Part shown: positions 1 to 8,132 of the stretch, piece by piece
Position numbering within the stretch: position 1 is the first letter of the stretch
Layout of the letters: every line of letters starts with the position of its first letter
DNA from: an uncultured Bacteroidales bacterium
GTDB taxonomy: Bacteria > Bacteroidota > Bacteroidia > Bacteroidales > UBA932
Length of the DNA stretch: 26,109 bases
Assembly: GCA_934725285.1 (NCBI GenBank)
Contig: CAKVBK010000015.1
Span: 1-26,109, forward strand
Direction of reading: 5' to 3'
Translations under genes and position numbers: made by a program
The notes under the pieces: model-generated
Databases searched by the model: none
The model's input: the letters and a program-made list of their open reading frames with translations, nothing else
Told to the model about the DNA's origin: nothing

Positions 1-2
1 GC

Positions 3-2828
3 ATACTATCATCCGTAAAAACTATGGCGGATGAGACGGCATCCTACAAGGTTTCCACATACACCGCAAAGAATGGTTTCCCTTCGAACATCACAAATGT
101 AATTGACACCGACAATCTTGGGAGGGTATGGCTTGCTACAGACAATGGATTGGTATGTAACGCGAACTACGCCGTCGCGACATACCGATCCACTGAGTCC
201 AACATCAATTTTCTCAAGAACAACAATGTTCTGGACATCGCTATCGAGAATGACACCATTTGGATGATAACCAGTTACGGACTTGAATATTTTAACACTT
301 TAACACGCACGGCCTCACAAATCAATGATCCAAGAATCAATTACAGAGGACTTCACAAGATCTGCATCAAAGATAGCAAGCATCTTATTCTTGGCGGAAA
401 TGACCAGCTTCTTATGGTCAACAAAAAGGACAATAGCATCTCTGATATCTCCACCATCAGCGATGGGCACCGGATCCCGGATGTCAAAGACATCATACGT
501 GACTATAACGGCAACATCTGGATCACCGCCAAAGACGCGACATTATACCTCATAGAATGTAATTCATCGGGACTGACAGAATTTCCGGAGGATGATATTA
601 AAGACGGAACTCCTGACATTTTATCAGACAAAGCCGAGAATCCGGTGGTAGTCAGTACCTGGGACAACGACCTTATCGTGATCGACAGGGCACATCCGTT
701 CTCAATTACCAGAGTCAGGCTGCATAACAAGTGCGGTACAATAAATTCATGTGAAGTTGATGACGAGGGCAGCATCTGGATAGCCACAGAAAACGGAGTT
801 TTCAAAATGTCAACTGACGGCGACATCTCCGATGTCCTTGAGTCTACCGATCTGGATTCCGACTGGAAAAGAGGGCGTTATCTATACGTTAAATATATTG
901 AGGAGGGTACGGTAAGCCTGTCATGTGTCGGGAAAGGCACCCTATTCCTGAAAAGAATGAGACAGGAAGTGAAAACATACTCTCCGGCAGAAGCGGGAGC
1001 CATCAACAGTACCTCAAATACGATAGCTCAAGACTGGAATGGACTTTTATGGATCGGGACAGAAGGAAGACCTATCTCCTTTTTCGACAAGGACAGCGGA
1101 AAATTCATCAAAGAACCATCTTCGATCAGAATGATTACAGGAATTTCCGCCGTTGACTACCTGTGCTGCATTCCAGAAGAGAAGCGTATGTTCATGGCCG
1201 CAAGGCAATCCGGAATATGGGAATATCAAGAAGGACATCCCTTGAAGCAATACTCTACAACAGAGCACAATGCAGTGAGTCGATGTCTGGGAGTCGACAA
1301 AAGAAAAAACATTTGGGTCGGAACAGACAGAGGAATATTCTTGATTGTACGTGACGATGAGCGATACAAAGTTCTGGAGCCTGACTCATTCAACAAGAAG
1401 ATTCGCTATCCGAAAGTCCGCGACTTCGCGTTTGAAGATCCGCAAAAAGTATGGATAACCACTAATGACCAAGGTGTATATAGTGTTGAGCACGAGGGGA
1501 AGTCATTCCTCAACATAAGGCACTATTGCATCGAAAACAAGAACCTCACCTGCAACAATGTCAACTGCATCCACATAAATGGCGACGGAATGGTCTTCAT
1601 CGGGACGCACGACTCTGGCCTTCTGGCCTACAATGCCGAGGACGATAAATTTGTCTCTGTCGGAGAAAACAATCTGATTGTGGAAAGCATTTCCTCAATA
1701 GTGGAGGATTCCACCGGGATCCTATGGATCACCACATCCAATGGTTTCTTAAGTTATTCTCCTAAATCCCAAGGATCAAAACTCAAAAGATACTCCAGTG
1801 ACTACTTCAACAAGAATTACTCTTTCATTCCAAATTCCGCTTGGAGTGACGGACAAACCATGGTTTTCGGAGGCTATGGAGGAATCAGTGTGTTTCAAAT
1901 CTCCGACATCAGAAGAAAACATGTCCTTCCTCGCCCGATGATTGTCGGCATCGCCATCAACAATATTTTCCTTGCGGATATTCCTAAAAAAAGAATAGAC
2001 GGAATCACCGACAAATTCCCGCCTTTCACAGAAAGGATGGTGCTGAGACACAACGAAAACAAGTTGCGGTTCAATTTCGCCAACATCTACTATGATGTGT
2101 CACAGAATCCGAAATATTCATACATGCTGAACGGCATTGATAAAGGATGGCAATACACAGATGCGAGAAGAGCCACGGCAAGCTACCAGAATCTACGCCC
2201 GGGAAAATATACTTTCTCTGTCAGGGTCCAGGAGCCGGACAACAACTGGTCGGACGCGAGAACAGTGGATTTCACCATCATAAAGCCGTGGTGGTGCCGC
2301 ACGTGGGCGATCATAATCTATCTGGTGATCATCTTTGGCATCCTCACTCTTATTATACGTAACCATAACAGCAGGAGACACGTGCGGTCCCTTATGCAAG
2401 AAGTTGACAAGTTGGTGAGCGACAAGAACCGCATCATCAAATTCTTCAGCATAAAGGACGACACCACAACAGACACAGACAAACAAATGATCGACCTGAT
2501 TGTCACTCTTATCCAAACCAACCTCTCAAACCCAGACTTCGATGTCAGCATGCTTCAAGACAAGATGAATATGTCAGCAAGCACACTCTATCGGAAAGTC
2601 AAGGCATTGACGGGAATGTCACCGAGTAAATTCATACAGAATGTACGGCTGAAGCAGGCCTGTTCGCTTCTTATAGCCAAGACAAGCAATGTGTCTGAAG
2701 TGGCTTACAAGGTAGGATACACAGACCCTAAATACTTCAGCAGCAACTTCAAGAAAGAATTCGGCATAACCCCGTCCGAGTACAGGAACCAATCAATGAG
2801 ACAATCGGGAGAAGAATCCCAGCGTTAG
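3..2828 (+). CDS. Membrane-spanning one-component PUL regulator: propeller sensor, Y_Y_Y, TM helix, AraC-type HTH (5' partial)
   Basis: Predicted to sense a glycan fragment in the periplasm and control PUL transcription from the inner membrane. Residues are counted from the ATG at base 24. About 1-650 hold repeated propeller strands of the IW(I/V)(G/A)T type (near 35, 252, 343, 429, 475 and 566). About 675-752 is a Y_Y_Y domain (YSYMLNGIDKGW), and about 760-778 one TM helix. A short basic linker follows, then an AraC HTH at about 830-922 (STLYRKVKALTG, VAYKVGYTDPKYFSSNFKKEFG). The frame is open upstream of the ATG to base 3 and that ATG lacks a signal peptide, so the true start lies outside the window. 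Unlike the usual hybrid two-component sensor, only about 50 residues separate TM and HTH: histidine kinase and receiver domains are missing, with no sign of a frameshift. SusR is a precedent for a membrane regulator without a kinase. The 3' end overlaps the convergent sulfatase gene by 4 bases. Confidence 0.93.
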   Translation: MLSSVKTMADETASYKVSTYTAKNGFPSNITNVIDTDNLGRVWLATDNGLVCNANYAVATYRSTESNINFLKNNNVLDIAIENDTIWMITSYGLEYFNTLTRTASQINDPRINYRGLHKICIKDSKHLILGGNDQLLMVNKKDNSISDISTISDGHRIPDVKDIIRDYNGNIWITAKDATLYLIECNSSGLTEFPEDDIKDGTPDILSDKAENPVVVSTWDNDLIVIDRAHPFSITRVRLHNKCGTINSCEVDDEGSIWIATENGVFKMSTDGDISDVLESTDLDSDWKRGRYLYVKYIEEGTVSLSCVGKGTLFLKRMRQEVKTYSPAEAGAINSTSNTIAQDWNGLLWIGTEGRPISFFDKDSGKFIKEPSSIRMITGISAVDYLCCIPEEKRMFMAARQSGIWEYQEGHPLKQYSTTEHNAVSRCLGVDKRKNIWVGTDRGIFLIVRDDERYKVLEPDSFNKKIRYPKVRDFAFEDPQKVWITTNDQGVYSVEHEGKSFLNIRHYCIENKNLTCNNVNCIHINGDGMVFIGTHDSGLLAYNAEDDKFVSVGENNLIVESISSIVEDSTGILWITTSNGFLSYSPKSQGSKLKRYSSDYFNKNYSFIPNSAWSDGQTMVFGGYGGISVFQISDIRRKHVLPRPMIVGIAINNIFLADIPKKRIDGITDKFPPFTERMVLRHNENKLRFNFANIYYDVSQNPKYSYMLNGIDKGWQYTDARRATASYQNLRPGKYTFSVRVQEPDNNWSDARTVDFTIIKPWWCRTWAIIIYLVIIFGILTLIIRNHNSRRHVRSLMQEVDKLVSDKNRIIKFFSIKDDTTTDTDKQMIDLIVTLIQTNLSNPDFDVSMLQDKMNMSASTLYRKVKALTGMSPSKFIQNVRLKQACSLLIAKTSNVSEVAYKVGYTDPKYFSSNFKKEFGITPSEYRNQSMRQSGEESQR

Positions 2829-4342
2829 CCAATTATGAATTCCGCGACAAGTTCCTGTTCGGTGGTCACGGCTGTCATATCCTCACTCGTGGAACTGAGC
2901 TCTCCAGCATATTTTCTGAACGAATCTTCAAACCAGTCCATCGCCATCTTTGTCAGCCTCCTTGTCACCTTGGGATTCTCATGCGAGACATCATTGGTCT
3001 CGTAAACATCTTCTTTGAGATTATATAGTTCCGCCCTTGTACCGTCATAGTTGACAATCAACTTCCAGTCACCTTCACGCACACACACATTCGGACTTCT
3101 GGTCTGATAAGCGTTATCAGGAAGTTTTTTCCCCACAAAATGTTTCCCGAACTCCCAGAAAAGAGGACCTCTCCGCTTCATGGCTTTTCCATAAAGGAGC
3201 CGGCTGAAATCAACACCGTCAAGTTCGTATCCGTTTGTGTATGGATGCTTGTCACCTATAATACTGCAGATGGTTGGGAAAATGTCCACACTGCACAGAA
3301 TGTCTCTGTCATTTCTTTGGCCAGGCTTGATGACCGAAGGCCATCTGATCATGAACGGCATTCTGATTCCTCCTTCATAGAGCGTTGCCTTCTGGCCTCT
3401 GAGGCCTGCTGTCCGACGGTTCTTATAACTTGGGTTAGGGCCATTGTCGCTCGTGAAGATGACAATCGTATTGTCCGCGATTCCAAGATCCTCAAGACCT
3501 TTCATGAGACGTCCTACCTGCCTGTCCAATTCAAAAAGGACAGGAGTATAGTTGAATTCCTTCTCCCAATATGCGTTTTGTTTTCCGCCAGCCACTCCGT
3601 TGTCATACTCTTTCTGACTTGGCACATACGGGGTGTGCATATCATCCGGCCAAAGATTGACATAACACGGCTCTCCTTTATGGCGGGCAAAGAAATCAAG
3701 AGTCTTATCCACGAAATAAGCTGTCCTGTCCCACCTTTTTATGCTGTCTCGGTCACTCCATATCCAGTTGGACGCGGTGATGGCTGGATCAGGATCCGGA
3801 CTTTCCCATGTGGAAGCGTATTCGTCAAAACCATATTCAGAGATCTGTGGCATATCCTTCACGTCACGTCCGCCCCCCATGTGCCATTTACCAAAATGCC
3901 CTGTCGCATAGCCGTCCATCTTCAACGCCTTCGCCAAAGTAGGGGCTTCCGCAAGAAGATAATCATTGGATTCGTTTCTCCTGTTGCTTCTCTTGTCATT
4001 GAGGAATGTGGTCACTCCCCATTTCGTCGGGTACATACCGGTAGTGACACCAACCCTTGACGGTGAGCTTATCGGACAAGAGGTATAGTACTGACTGAAT
4101 ATTATCCCTTCCTTGCCGATCCGATCGATGTTCGGGGTCAGGGTAAACATTCCACCATAAGCGGAAATGTCTGAATACCCCATATCATCAATATAAAGGA
4201 GAATCACATTAGGCTTACCCTCTCTCCGGCTTGACACACCTGCCGGATTATCAGCCATCGACACGCCCATATTTCCGAGCGCGGCGGCAAAAGCGGCGGG
4301 GATGATTGCCGCTTTGTTCAGTTCCCTGTTCATACTCATCAT
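2825..4342 (-). CDS. Secreted S1-family sulfatase, serine-type (sulfatase 1)
   Basis: Predicted to hydrolyse sulfate esters from a glycan in the periplasm or at the cell surface. The 505-residue protein starts with a hydrophobic export signal (about 10-30). Alkaline-phosphatase-fold sulfatase motifs follow: metal-binding DD at 52-53, the formylglycine motif S92-S-P94-S-R96 with TTG downstream, GKWH at 151-154, a conserved His at 236, and TSDNG with D299/N300 and K318. All expected catalytic and Ca-binding positions are present. The modified residue is Ser, so an anSME-type maturase is required. Its start ATGA overlaps the stop of the upstream sulfatase gene by 4 bases (4339-4342), implying translational coupling; Met4 (base 4333) is an alternative start. 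It is the last gene of a two-gene operon. The sulfate position and sugar cannot be read from the sequence. Confidence 0.93.
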   Translation of the reverse strand: MMSMNRELNKAAIIPAAFAAALGNMGVSMADNPAGVSSRREGKPNVILLYIDDMGYSDISAYGGMFTLTPNIDRIGKEGIIFSQYYTSCPISSPSRVGVTTGMYPTKWGVTTFLNDKRSNRRNESNDYLLAEAPTLAKALKMDGYATGHFGKWHMGGGRDVKDMPQISEYGFDEYASTWESPDPDPAITASNWIWSDRDSIKRWDRTAYFVDKTLDFFARHKGEPCYVNLWPDDMHTPYVPSQKEYDNGVAGGKQNAYWEKEFNYTPVLFELDRQVGRLMKGLEDLGIADNTIVIFTSDNGPNPSYKNRRTAGLRGQKATLYEGGIRMPFMIRWPSVIKPGQRNDRDILCSVDIFPTICSIIGDKHPYTNGYELDGVDFSRLLYGKAMKRRGPLFWEFGKHFVGKKLPDNAYQTRSPNVCVREGDWKLIVNYDGTRAELYNLKEDVYETNDVSHENPKVTRRLTKMAMDWFEDSFRKYAGELSSTSEDMTAVTTEQELVAEFIIG

Positions 4343-6408
4343 TTAAGAACATTTTTATTTTGGAAATCAAGAATCACATCATCAATCCATATCGTCCCAG
4401 GTTTCGCATTCCCAAGATAGAACACAAGCTGGTATCTGCCGCTTTCCGGAAGGTCTATGTCCTTGAAAAGGAACTTTCCTCCCTTCCTTGAGAGTTTCAA
4501 GAGCTTGTCAAACGGTTTTTTGTTTATATCTTTGAGGTTTTCCAACCTAAAATAAATCTCGTTCGCCTTGTCTGATTTGTAAGTGAACCCAATGTTCACC
4601 TTGGAAGGTTCGTTCAACGGAAAGACCCATTTAAGCACTGAGTTTGCCGGTCTGTTTCCCGAAGCACGGACATCAATTCTTGCCGTATTGCCATTTATCT
4701 CATCATCAATACTGAATGCGACATCAGTTGGTTTTTCACAAGCCATACCCCAATCTCCCAGATTGTCAGCGAAATCACCGTTGATATGGCGCTTAAATAC
4801 TCCTTGCCGCTCACCATATCCCCTTGAGTCAAGAGGATACGCATGAACCCTTTCAGCCCACATTTCCCAAGCATTGAACATGTACTCCACTCTCTCCGGA
4901 TACTTACCTGAAAGATCGTGAAGTTCCGTAGGATCTGTCTCCATGTCGTAGAGGCAAGGCTTGGAGATATCCCATGGGCGGCCTTCAAGATTCTTCACAA
5001 CCATCTTCCATTTTCCATCCCGGGCGGCGATGTTGACTTCATGCTCCCAAAACGTCATTCCCCTACCGGTTGTCTTTCCACTGAAATTCGGAACCAGACT
5101 GACCCCCTCCAACGGAAGTATTTCGTTACCTTTGAACGCTTTCGGGTATTCGACACCTGCGACATCAAGACATGTCGCCATGATGTCCGCGAAGTAACCA
5201 TATTCCCTGATCCAAGTGCCGTTGTACTTTCTGTCGATTCCGGCAGGCCATGAGACAACCAGCGGTGACGCTATCCCTCCCTCGTAGGTGAAATGTTTAT
5301 ACTCCTTGTAAGGTGTGCTGCTGAGATTCGCCCAATTCTTTCTGTAACTCTCGTACGAACCATCCTTGCCGGTCAGTTCCTTGGTCTTCCCTCCGCTGAC
5401 ATGCTCGGCACATGCGCCATTGTCACTCATGAACATGATAAGCGTGTTATCAAACTGTCCCCTATCCTTCAGGGCCTTGACAATCTTGCCTATTCCTTGG
5501 TCCATCGCATCCACCTGAGCGGCATAAATCGCCATTCTCCTGCTGAAATCAGTTTTCTGTTCATCGGTAAGAGAATCCCACGACGGCACGTCAGAGTCAC
5601 GGTCTGACATTTCTGTTCCTTTCGGGAAGAGCCCCATGGCCACCTGACGCTCGAACCGTGCCACCCTAAGTCTGTCCCAACCATCCTTGTAGGCGTCCTC
5701 GTACTTTTCTATATCCTCATCAAGGGCATGCAACGGCCAATGCGGGGCATTGAAAGCCATGTAGAGGAAAAGAGGCTTCTCCCGATAGTCATGCCTTGCG
5801 ATGAAGGCGGACGCGCTGTCGGCAAGGGATGTTGTGATGTAGAAACCATCGCCATTCTTCCTGACACGCTCATTGTCGTTGGTCATGGATGTGTTGAAAT
5901 AGTTCGACGCACCTTCAACTATACCGTAGAATCTGTCAAATCCACGCTGTCTCGGCCAGCCAGACTTATTGTCACCCTTACACATACGATCCGTGCAAAG
6001 ATGCCACTTCCCTGACATATACGTACCATACCCTTGTGACCCAAGAGCTTCCGCAATTGTCACACAATTATTATTGAGGTGTCCTTGATATTCCGGTGAG
6101 GTTATGTCCGCGGCAGCCATCCAACCCATTCCTGCCTGATGGGGATAAAGTCCTGTCATCAACACAGCACGCGACGGACAACTACGGGCATTGTTATAGA
6201 ACTGCGTCCACCGAATGCCGTTCTTCGCAAGATTATCAATATTCGGGGTGTTGATCTCACCACCATAACATCCGATGTCCGAATATCCCATGTCATCGGC
6301 AAGGATGACAACGATGTTCGGCCTTGTCCGATCATTTTGTCCCTGAGCCGATGTGGCAAGACCGATAAAAGGTAAGGCCGCCATTGCAAGACACTTTACA
6401 TTAGTCAT
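4339..6408 (-). CDS. Secreted S1-family sulfatase, serine-type, with C-terminal carbohydrate-binding-like domain (sulfatase 2)
   Basis: A predicted glycan sulfatase of 689 residues, longer than the usual 450-560. It has a signal peptide ending near TSAQGQ, then the metal-binding DD (38-39), the motif S76-C-P78-S-R80 followed by LMTG, KWH (134-136), a PHWPLHA substrate-pocket segment and MSDNG. The residue to be modified is Ser; the adjacent Cys is the variable position. Residues about 540-689 are an extra beta-rich module beginning INGDFADNLGDWGM and ending GTIWIDDVIL, like CBM4/9-type jelly-roll domains. I chose ATG 6408: the frame extends to a GTG at 6414, but the ATG gives a normal signal peptide and lies just behind an AGGTGA-like sequence. 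It is the first gene of its operon, under the shared operator-promoter at 6458-6520, and a close paralogue of the sulfatase at 23257. Confidence 0.93.
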   Translation of the reverse strand: MTNVKCLAMAALPFIGLATSAQGQNDRTRPNIVVILADDMGYSDIGCYGGEINTPNIDNLAKNGIRWTQFYNNARSCPSRAVLMTGLYPHQAGMGWMAAADITSPEYQGHLNNNCVTIAEALGSQGYGTYMSGKWHLCTDRMCKGDNKSGWPRQRGFDRFYGIVEGASNYFNTSMTNDNERVRKNGDGFYITTSLADSASAFIARHDYREKPLFLYMAFNAPHWPLHALDEDIEKYEDAYKDGWDRLRVARFERQVAMGLFPKGTEMSDRDSDVPSWDSLTDEQKTDFSRRMAIYAAQVDAMDQGIGKIVKALKDRGQFDNTLIMFMSDNGACAEHVSGGKTKELTGKDGSYESYRKNWANLSSTPYKEYKHFTYEGGIASPLVVSWPAGIDRKYNGTWIREYGYFADIMATCLDVAGVEYPKAFKGNEILPLEGVSLVPNFSGKTTGRGMTFWEHEVNIAARDGKWKMVVKNLEGRPWDISKPCLYDMETDPTELHDLSGKYPERVEYMFNAWEMWAERVHAYPLDSRGYGERQGVFKRHINGDFADNLGDWGMACEKPTDVAFSIDDEINGNTARIDVRASGNRPANSVLKWVFPLNEPSKVNIGFTYKSDKANEIYFRLENLKDINKKPFDKLLKLSRKGGKFLFKDIDLPESGRYQLVFYLGNAKPGTIWIDDVILDFQNKNVLK

Positions 6409-6457
6409 GTTCACCTATTGATTTTTAGTTATTATTTCCAACATTATTAATTTGTTG

Positions 6458-6520
6458 CAAAGTTAGAGGAATGGCGGTTTCCTATGGTTTAAAATTCATT
6501 CATTCTGGTCATGAATATCA
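6458..6520 (-). promoter_or_regulatory. Operator-promoter of the sulfatase 2/1 operon (copy A of the shared regulatory module)
   Basis: Read on the minus strand in the direction of transcription: TGATATTCA (6520-6512), 9 bases, TGAATGA (6502-6496), 3 bases, TTAAACC (6492-6486), 20 bases, then TAACTTTG (6465-6458), a perfect Bacteroidota -7 element (TAnnTTTG). No TTTG -33 element sits at the usual distance; TTAAACC occupies that place. The same blocks at identical spacing precede susC1 (20542-20604). Two half-sites of form TGAWWWTYA can be drawn 22 bp apart (6512-6520 and 6490-6498), a spacing suited to a dimeric AraC-type activator. The elements are seen; binding by the regulator at 3-2828 is inference. 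Confidence 0.75.
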
Positions 6521-6562
6521 CCCAAAGGCCATTTTGCGTATTTTCCGGGGCGTTTAATAATA

Positions 6563-6570
6563 TATATTTG
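6563..6570 (+). promoter_or_regulatory. Probable -7 element of the sulfatase 3/4 operon
   Basis: TATATTTG is a perfect TAnnTTTG match, 60 bases before the ATG at 6631. The nearest upstream TTTG (6533-6536) is 26 bases away, longer than the usual spacing of about 20, so the -33 element is weak or absent. The TTAAACC-N20 arrangement of the divergent promoter is not present on this strand. Confidence 0.55.
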
Positions 6571-6630
6571 TACCAAAGACACAATACTGCGAAAGCCACA
6601 TTTCAGGTAACAACAAAATATTCATAAGCA

Positions 6631-8130
6631 ATGTTAAAAAGGATAGCCGCTGCGGCGGCAGCGGTAACCGTCCCTCTCGTTCCAGGGATCGCCGCACCTC
6701 AGGTAAAAGAAAGGCCAAACATCGTCGTGATCATCGCCGATGATCTCCTCTCCTCCGAAATCAGTTATCTCGGAGGGAAGAATATCACCACGCCGAACAT
6801 AGACAGAATCGCGCGGGAAGGTGTAAGTTTCACACATAACTACGCCTCCATGGCCATGAGCGTACCAATCCGGGCCTCAATGTACACCGGGCTGTATCCG
6901 GTCAGAAACGGGTCGTACTCAAACCATAGAGACACGTACTATGGAACCAAGACTGTTAATGAATATATGCCGGAAGAAGGCTACAGGGTAGGACGTACCG
7001 GAAAGGATCATCCTGTCACGAAGGATGTCTATCTATTTGACGAGATCCCCGGATTTACGGTAGGCTGCACAAGCAAGAAAGCGCCATATTCAGTAGAAGG
7101 CATCAAGAAGTGGATAAGCGAAGGGGCGGAGCCTTTTCTGCTCTATGTGTGCAGCATAAATCCGCATGCTCCATGGACATGGGGTGACCCGAGCGAATTC
7201 GATCCGGACAAAATTGTCATGCCGGACAACTGTGTGGACAGTCCCGAAATGAGACAGATTTTCTGCAAGTATCTTGCCGAGGTCAGAGCGTTGGACAACG
7301 AGGTCGGCTCCGTCTATGAAACACTCAAGGAAACCGGGAAACTTGACAACACCATCATCATGTTTCTTGGCGAGCAGGGGCCACAGTTTCCAGGTGGGAA
7401 ATGGACTCTTTGGAATCCGGGAGTCCACAGCGCGCTGTTCGCCAGATATCCAGACAGGATCAAGGCCGGAACCACATGTGACGCCATAGTCCAGTACGAA
7501 GACTTACTGCCTACATTTATAGACATTGCGGGAGGCATGCCACGTCTGGAACTTGATGGCATAAGTTTCAAAAAAGCGCTTTTCGGCGAGTCAAACTCTT
7601 GTCGGAAATATGCCTTTGGCATACACAACAATATTCCGGAAGGTACACCGTACCCGATAAGAAGCATCAGGGATGACAGATATGCCCTCATCCTGAATCT
7701 TGCTCCCGACTCTGCCTACTACGAGAAACATCTGATGAGGCCTGATGGCGGACCGACCAATGTCTGGCCCGCATGGCTAAAATCTGCGGAGACAGACAAG
7801 AGGTCACAACAACTTATCGACCGTTATGTCAGGCGTCCCGCCGTTGAGTTTTACGATGTCTTGAACGACCCTTGGGAAATGAACAACCTCGCCGGAGACA
7901 AAAAGTACAAGGCAAGGATAGCGAATATGCAAGAGGCGTTATTCAAATGGATGGAGGAACAGGGAGACACTGGAGCGGACATGGACAAACCATTCCAAAA
8001 CAGAGCTGAAGTTGCCCGGAAACAGATAAAGGGACATGACTCCATCAAACCCGCCATGCCTGAGCAACCGTACGGCAAAGGCAAGAAAGGGTTCAAAGCG
8101 CCAAAGGAATGGGAAATCACAACACCATAA
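6631..8130 (+). CDS. Secreted S1-family sulfatase with variant active-site motifs (sulfatase 3)
   Basis: Predicted exported sulfatase of 499 residues. An Ala-rich signal peptide (about 1-22) precedes RPNIVVIIADD (metal-binding D37/D38). The formylglycine motif reads S77-V-P79-I-R81 followed by MYTG, with Ile where Ser or Ala is common. The usual GKWH is GKDH (124-127), a substrate-contact NPHAPW lies at 177-182, and the second metal motif, normally SD(N/H)G, reads GEQG (E248, Q249), followed by GGKW with K257. The fold and the key Ser, Pro, Arg and Lys are kept, so I expect an active member of a distinct S1 subfamily rather than a dead copy, but activity is not proven by sequence. It is the first gene of a plus-strand pair; the stop codon is 2 bases before the next start. 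The last about 35 residues are Lys/Gly/Pro-rich. Confidence 0.9.
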   Translation: MLKRIAAAAAAVTVPLVPGIAAPQVKERPNIVVIIADDLLSSEISYLGGKNITTPNIDRIAREGVSFTHNYASMAMSVPIRASMYTGLYPVRNGSYSNHRDTYYGTKTVNEYMPEEGYRVGRTGKDHPVTKDVYLFDEIPGFTVGCTSKKAPYSVEGIKKWISEGAEPFLLYVCSINPHAPWTWGDPSEFDPDKIVMPDNCVDSPEMRQIFCKYLAEVRALDNEVGSVYETLKETGKLDNTIIMFLGEQGPQFPGGKWTLWNPGVHSALFARYPDRIKAGTTCDAIVQYEDLLPTFIDIAGGMPRLELDGISFKKALFGESNSCRKYAFGIHNNIPEGTPYPIRSIRDDRYALILNLAPDSAYYEKHLMRPDGGPTNVWPAWLKSAETDKRSQQLIDRYVRRPAVEFYDVLNDPWEMNNLAGDKKYKARIANMQEALFKWMEEQGDTGADMDKPFQNRAEVARKQIKGHDSIKPAMPEQPYGKGKKGFKAPKEWEITTP

Positions 8131-8132
8131 AC

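Noticed and set aside
3140..4060. A 306-codon open frame on the plus strand opposite sulfatase 1
   Set aside because: It is antisense to a gene with full sulfatase motifs, has low-complexity basic translation and no recognisable domain. It is a shadow frame.
6409..6414. GTG start at 6414 for sulfatase 2
   Set aside because: The ATG two codons later gives the same signal peptide and is the stronger start.
6494..6516. ATTCATTCATTC run and ATTCAT/ATGAAT inverted repeat as a microsatellite or hairpin
   Set aside because: The repeat is very short and the bases are better explained as part of the operator shared with the susC1 promoter.
6631..8130. Sulfatase 3 as an inactive pseudo-enzyme
   Set aside because: The frame is intact, the nucleophile Ser, motif Pro and Arg and the late Lys are kept, and the gene is cotranscribed with an intact sulfatase. 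The changes fit a subfamily variant.
8109..8132. Upstream ATG of sulfatase 4 overlapping sulfatase 3
   Set aside because: It adds polar residues before a good signal peptide that begins at 8133.
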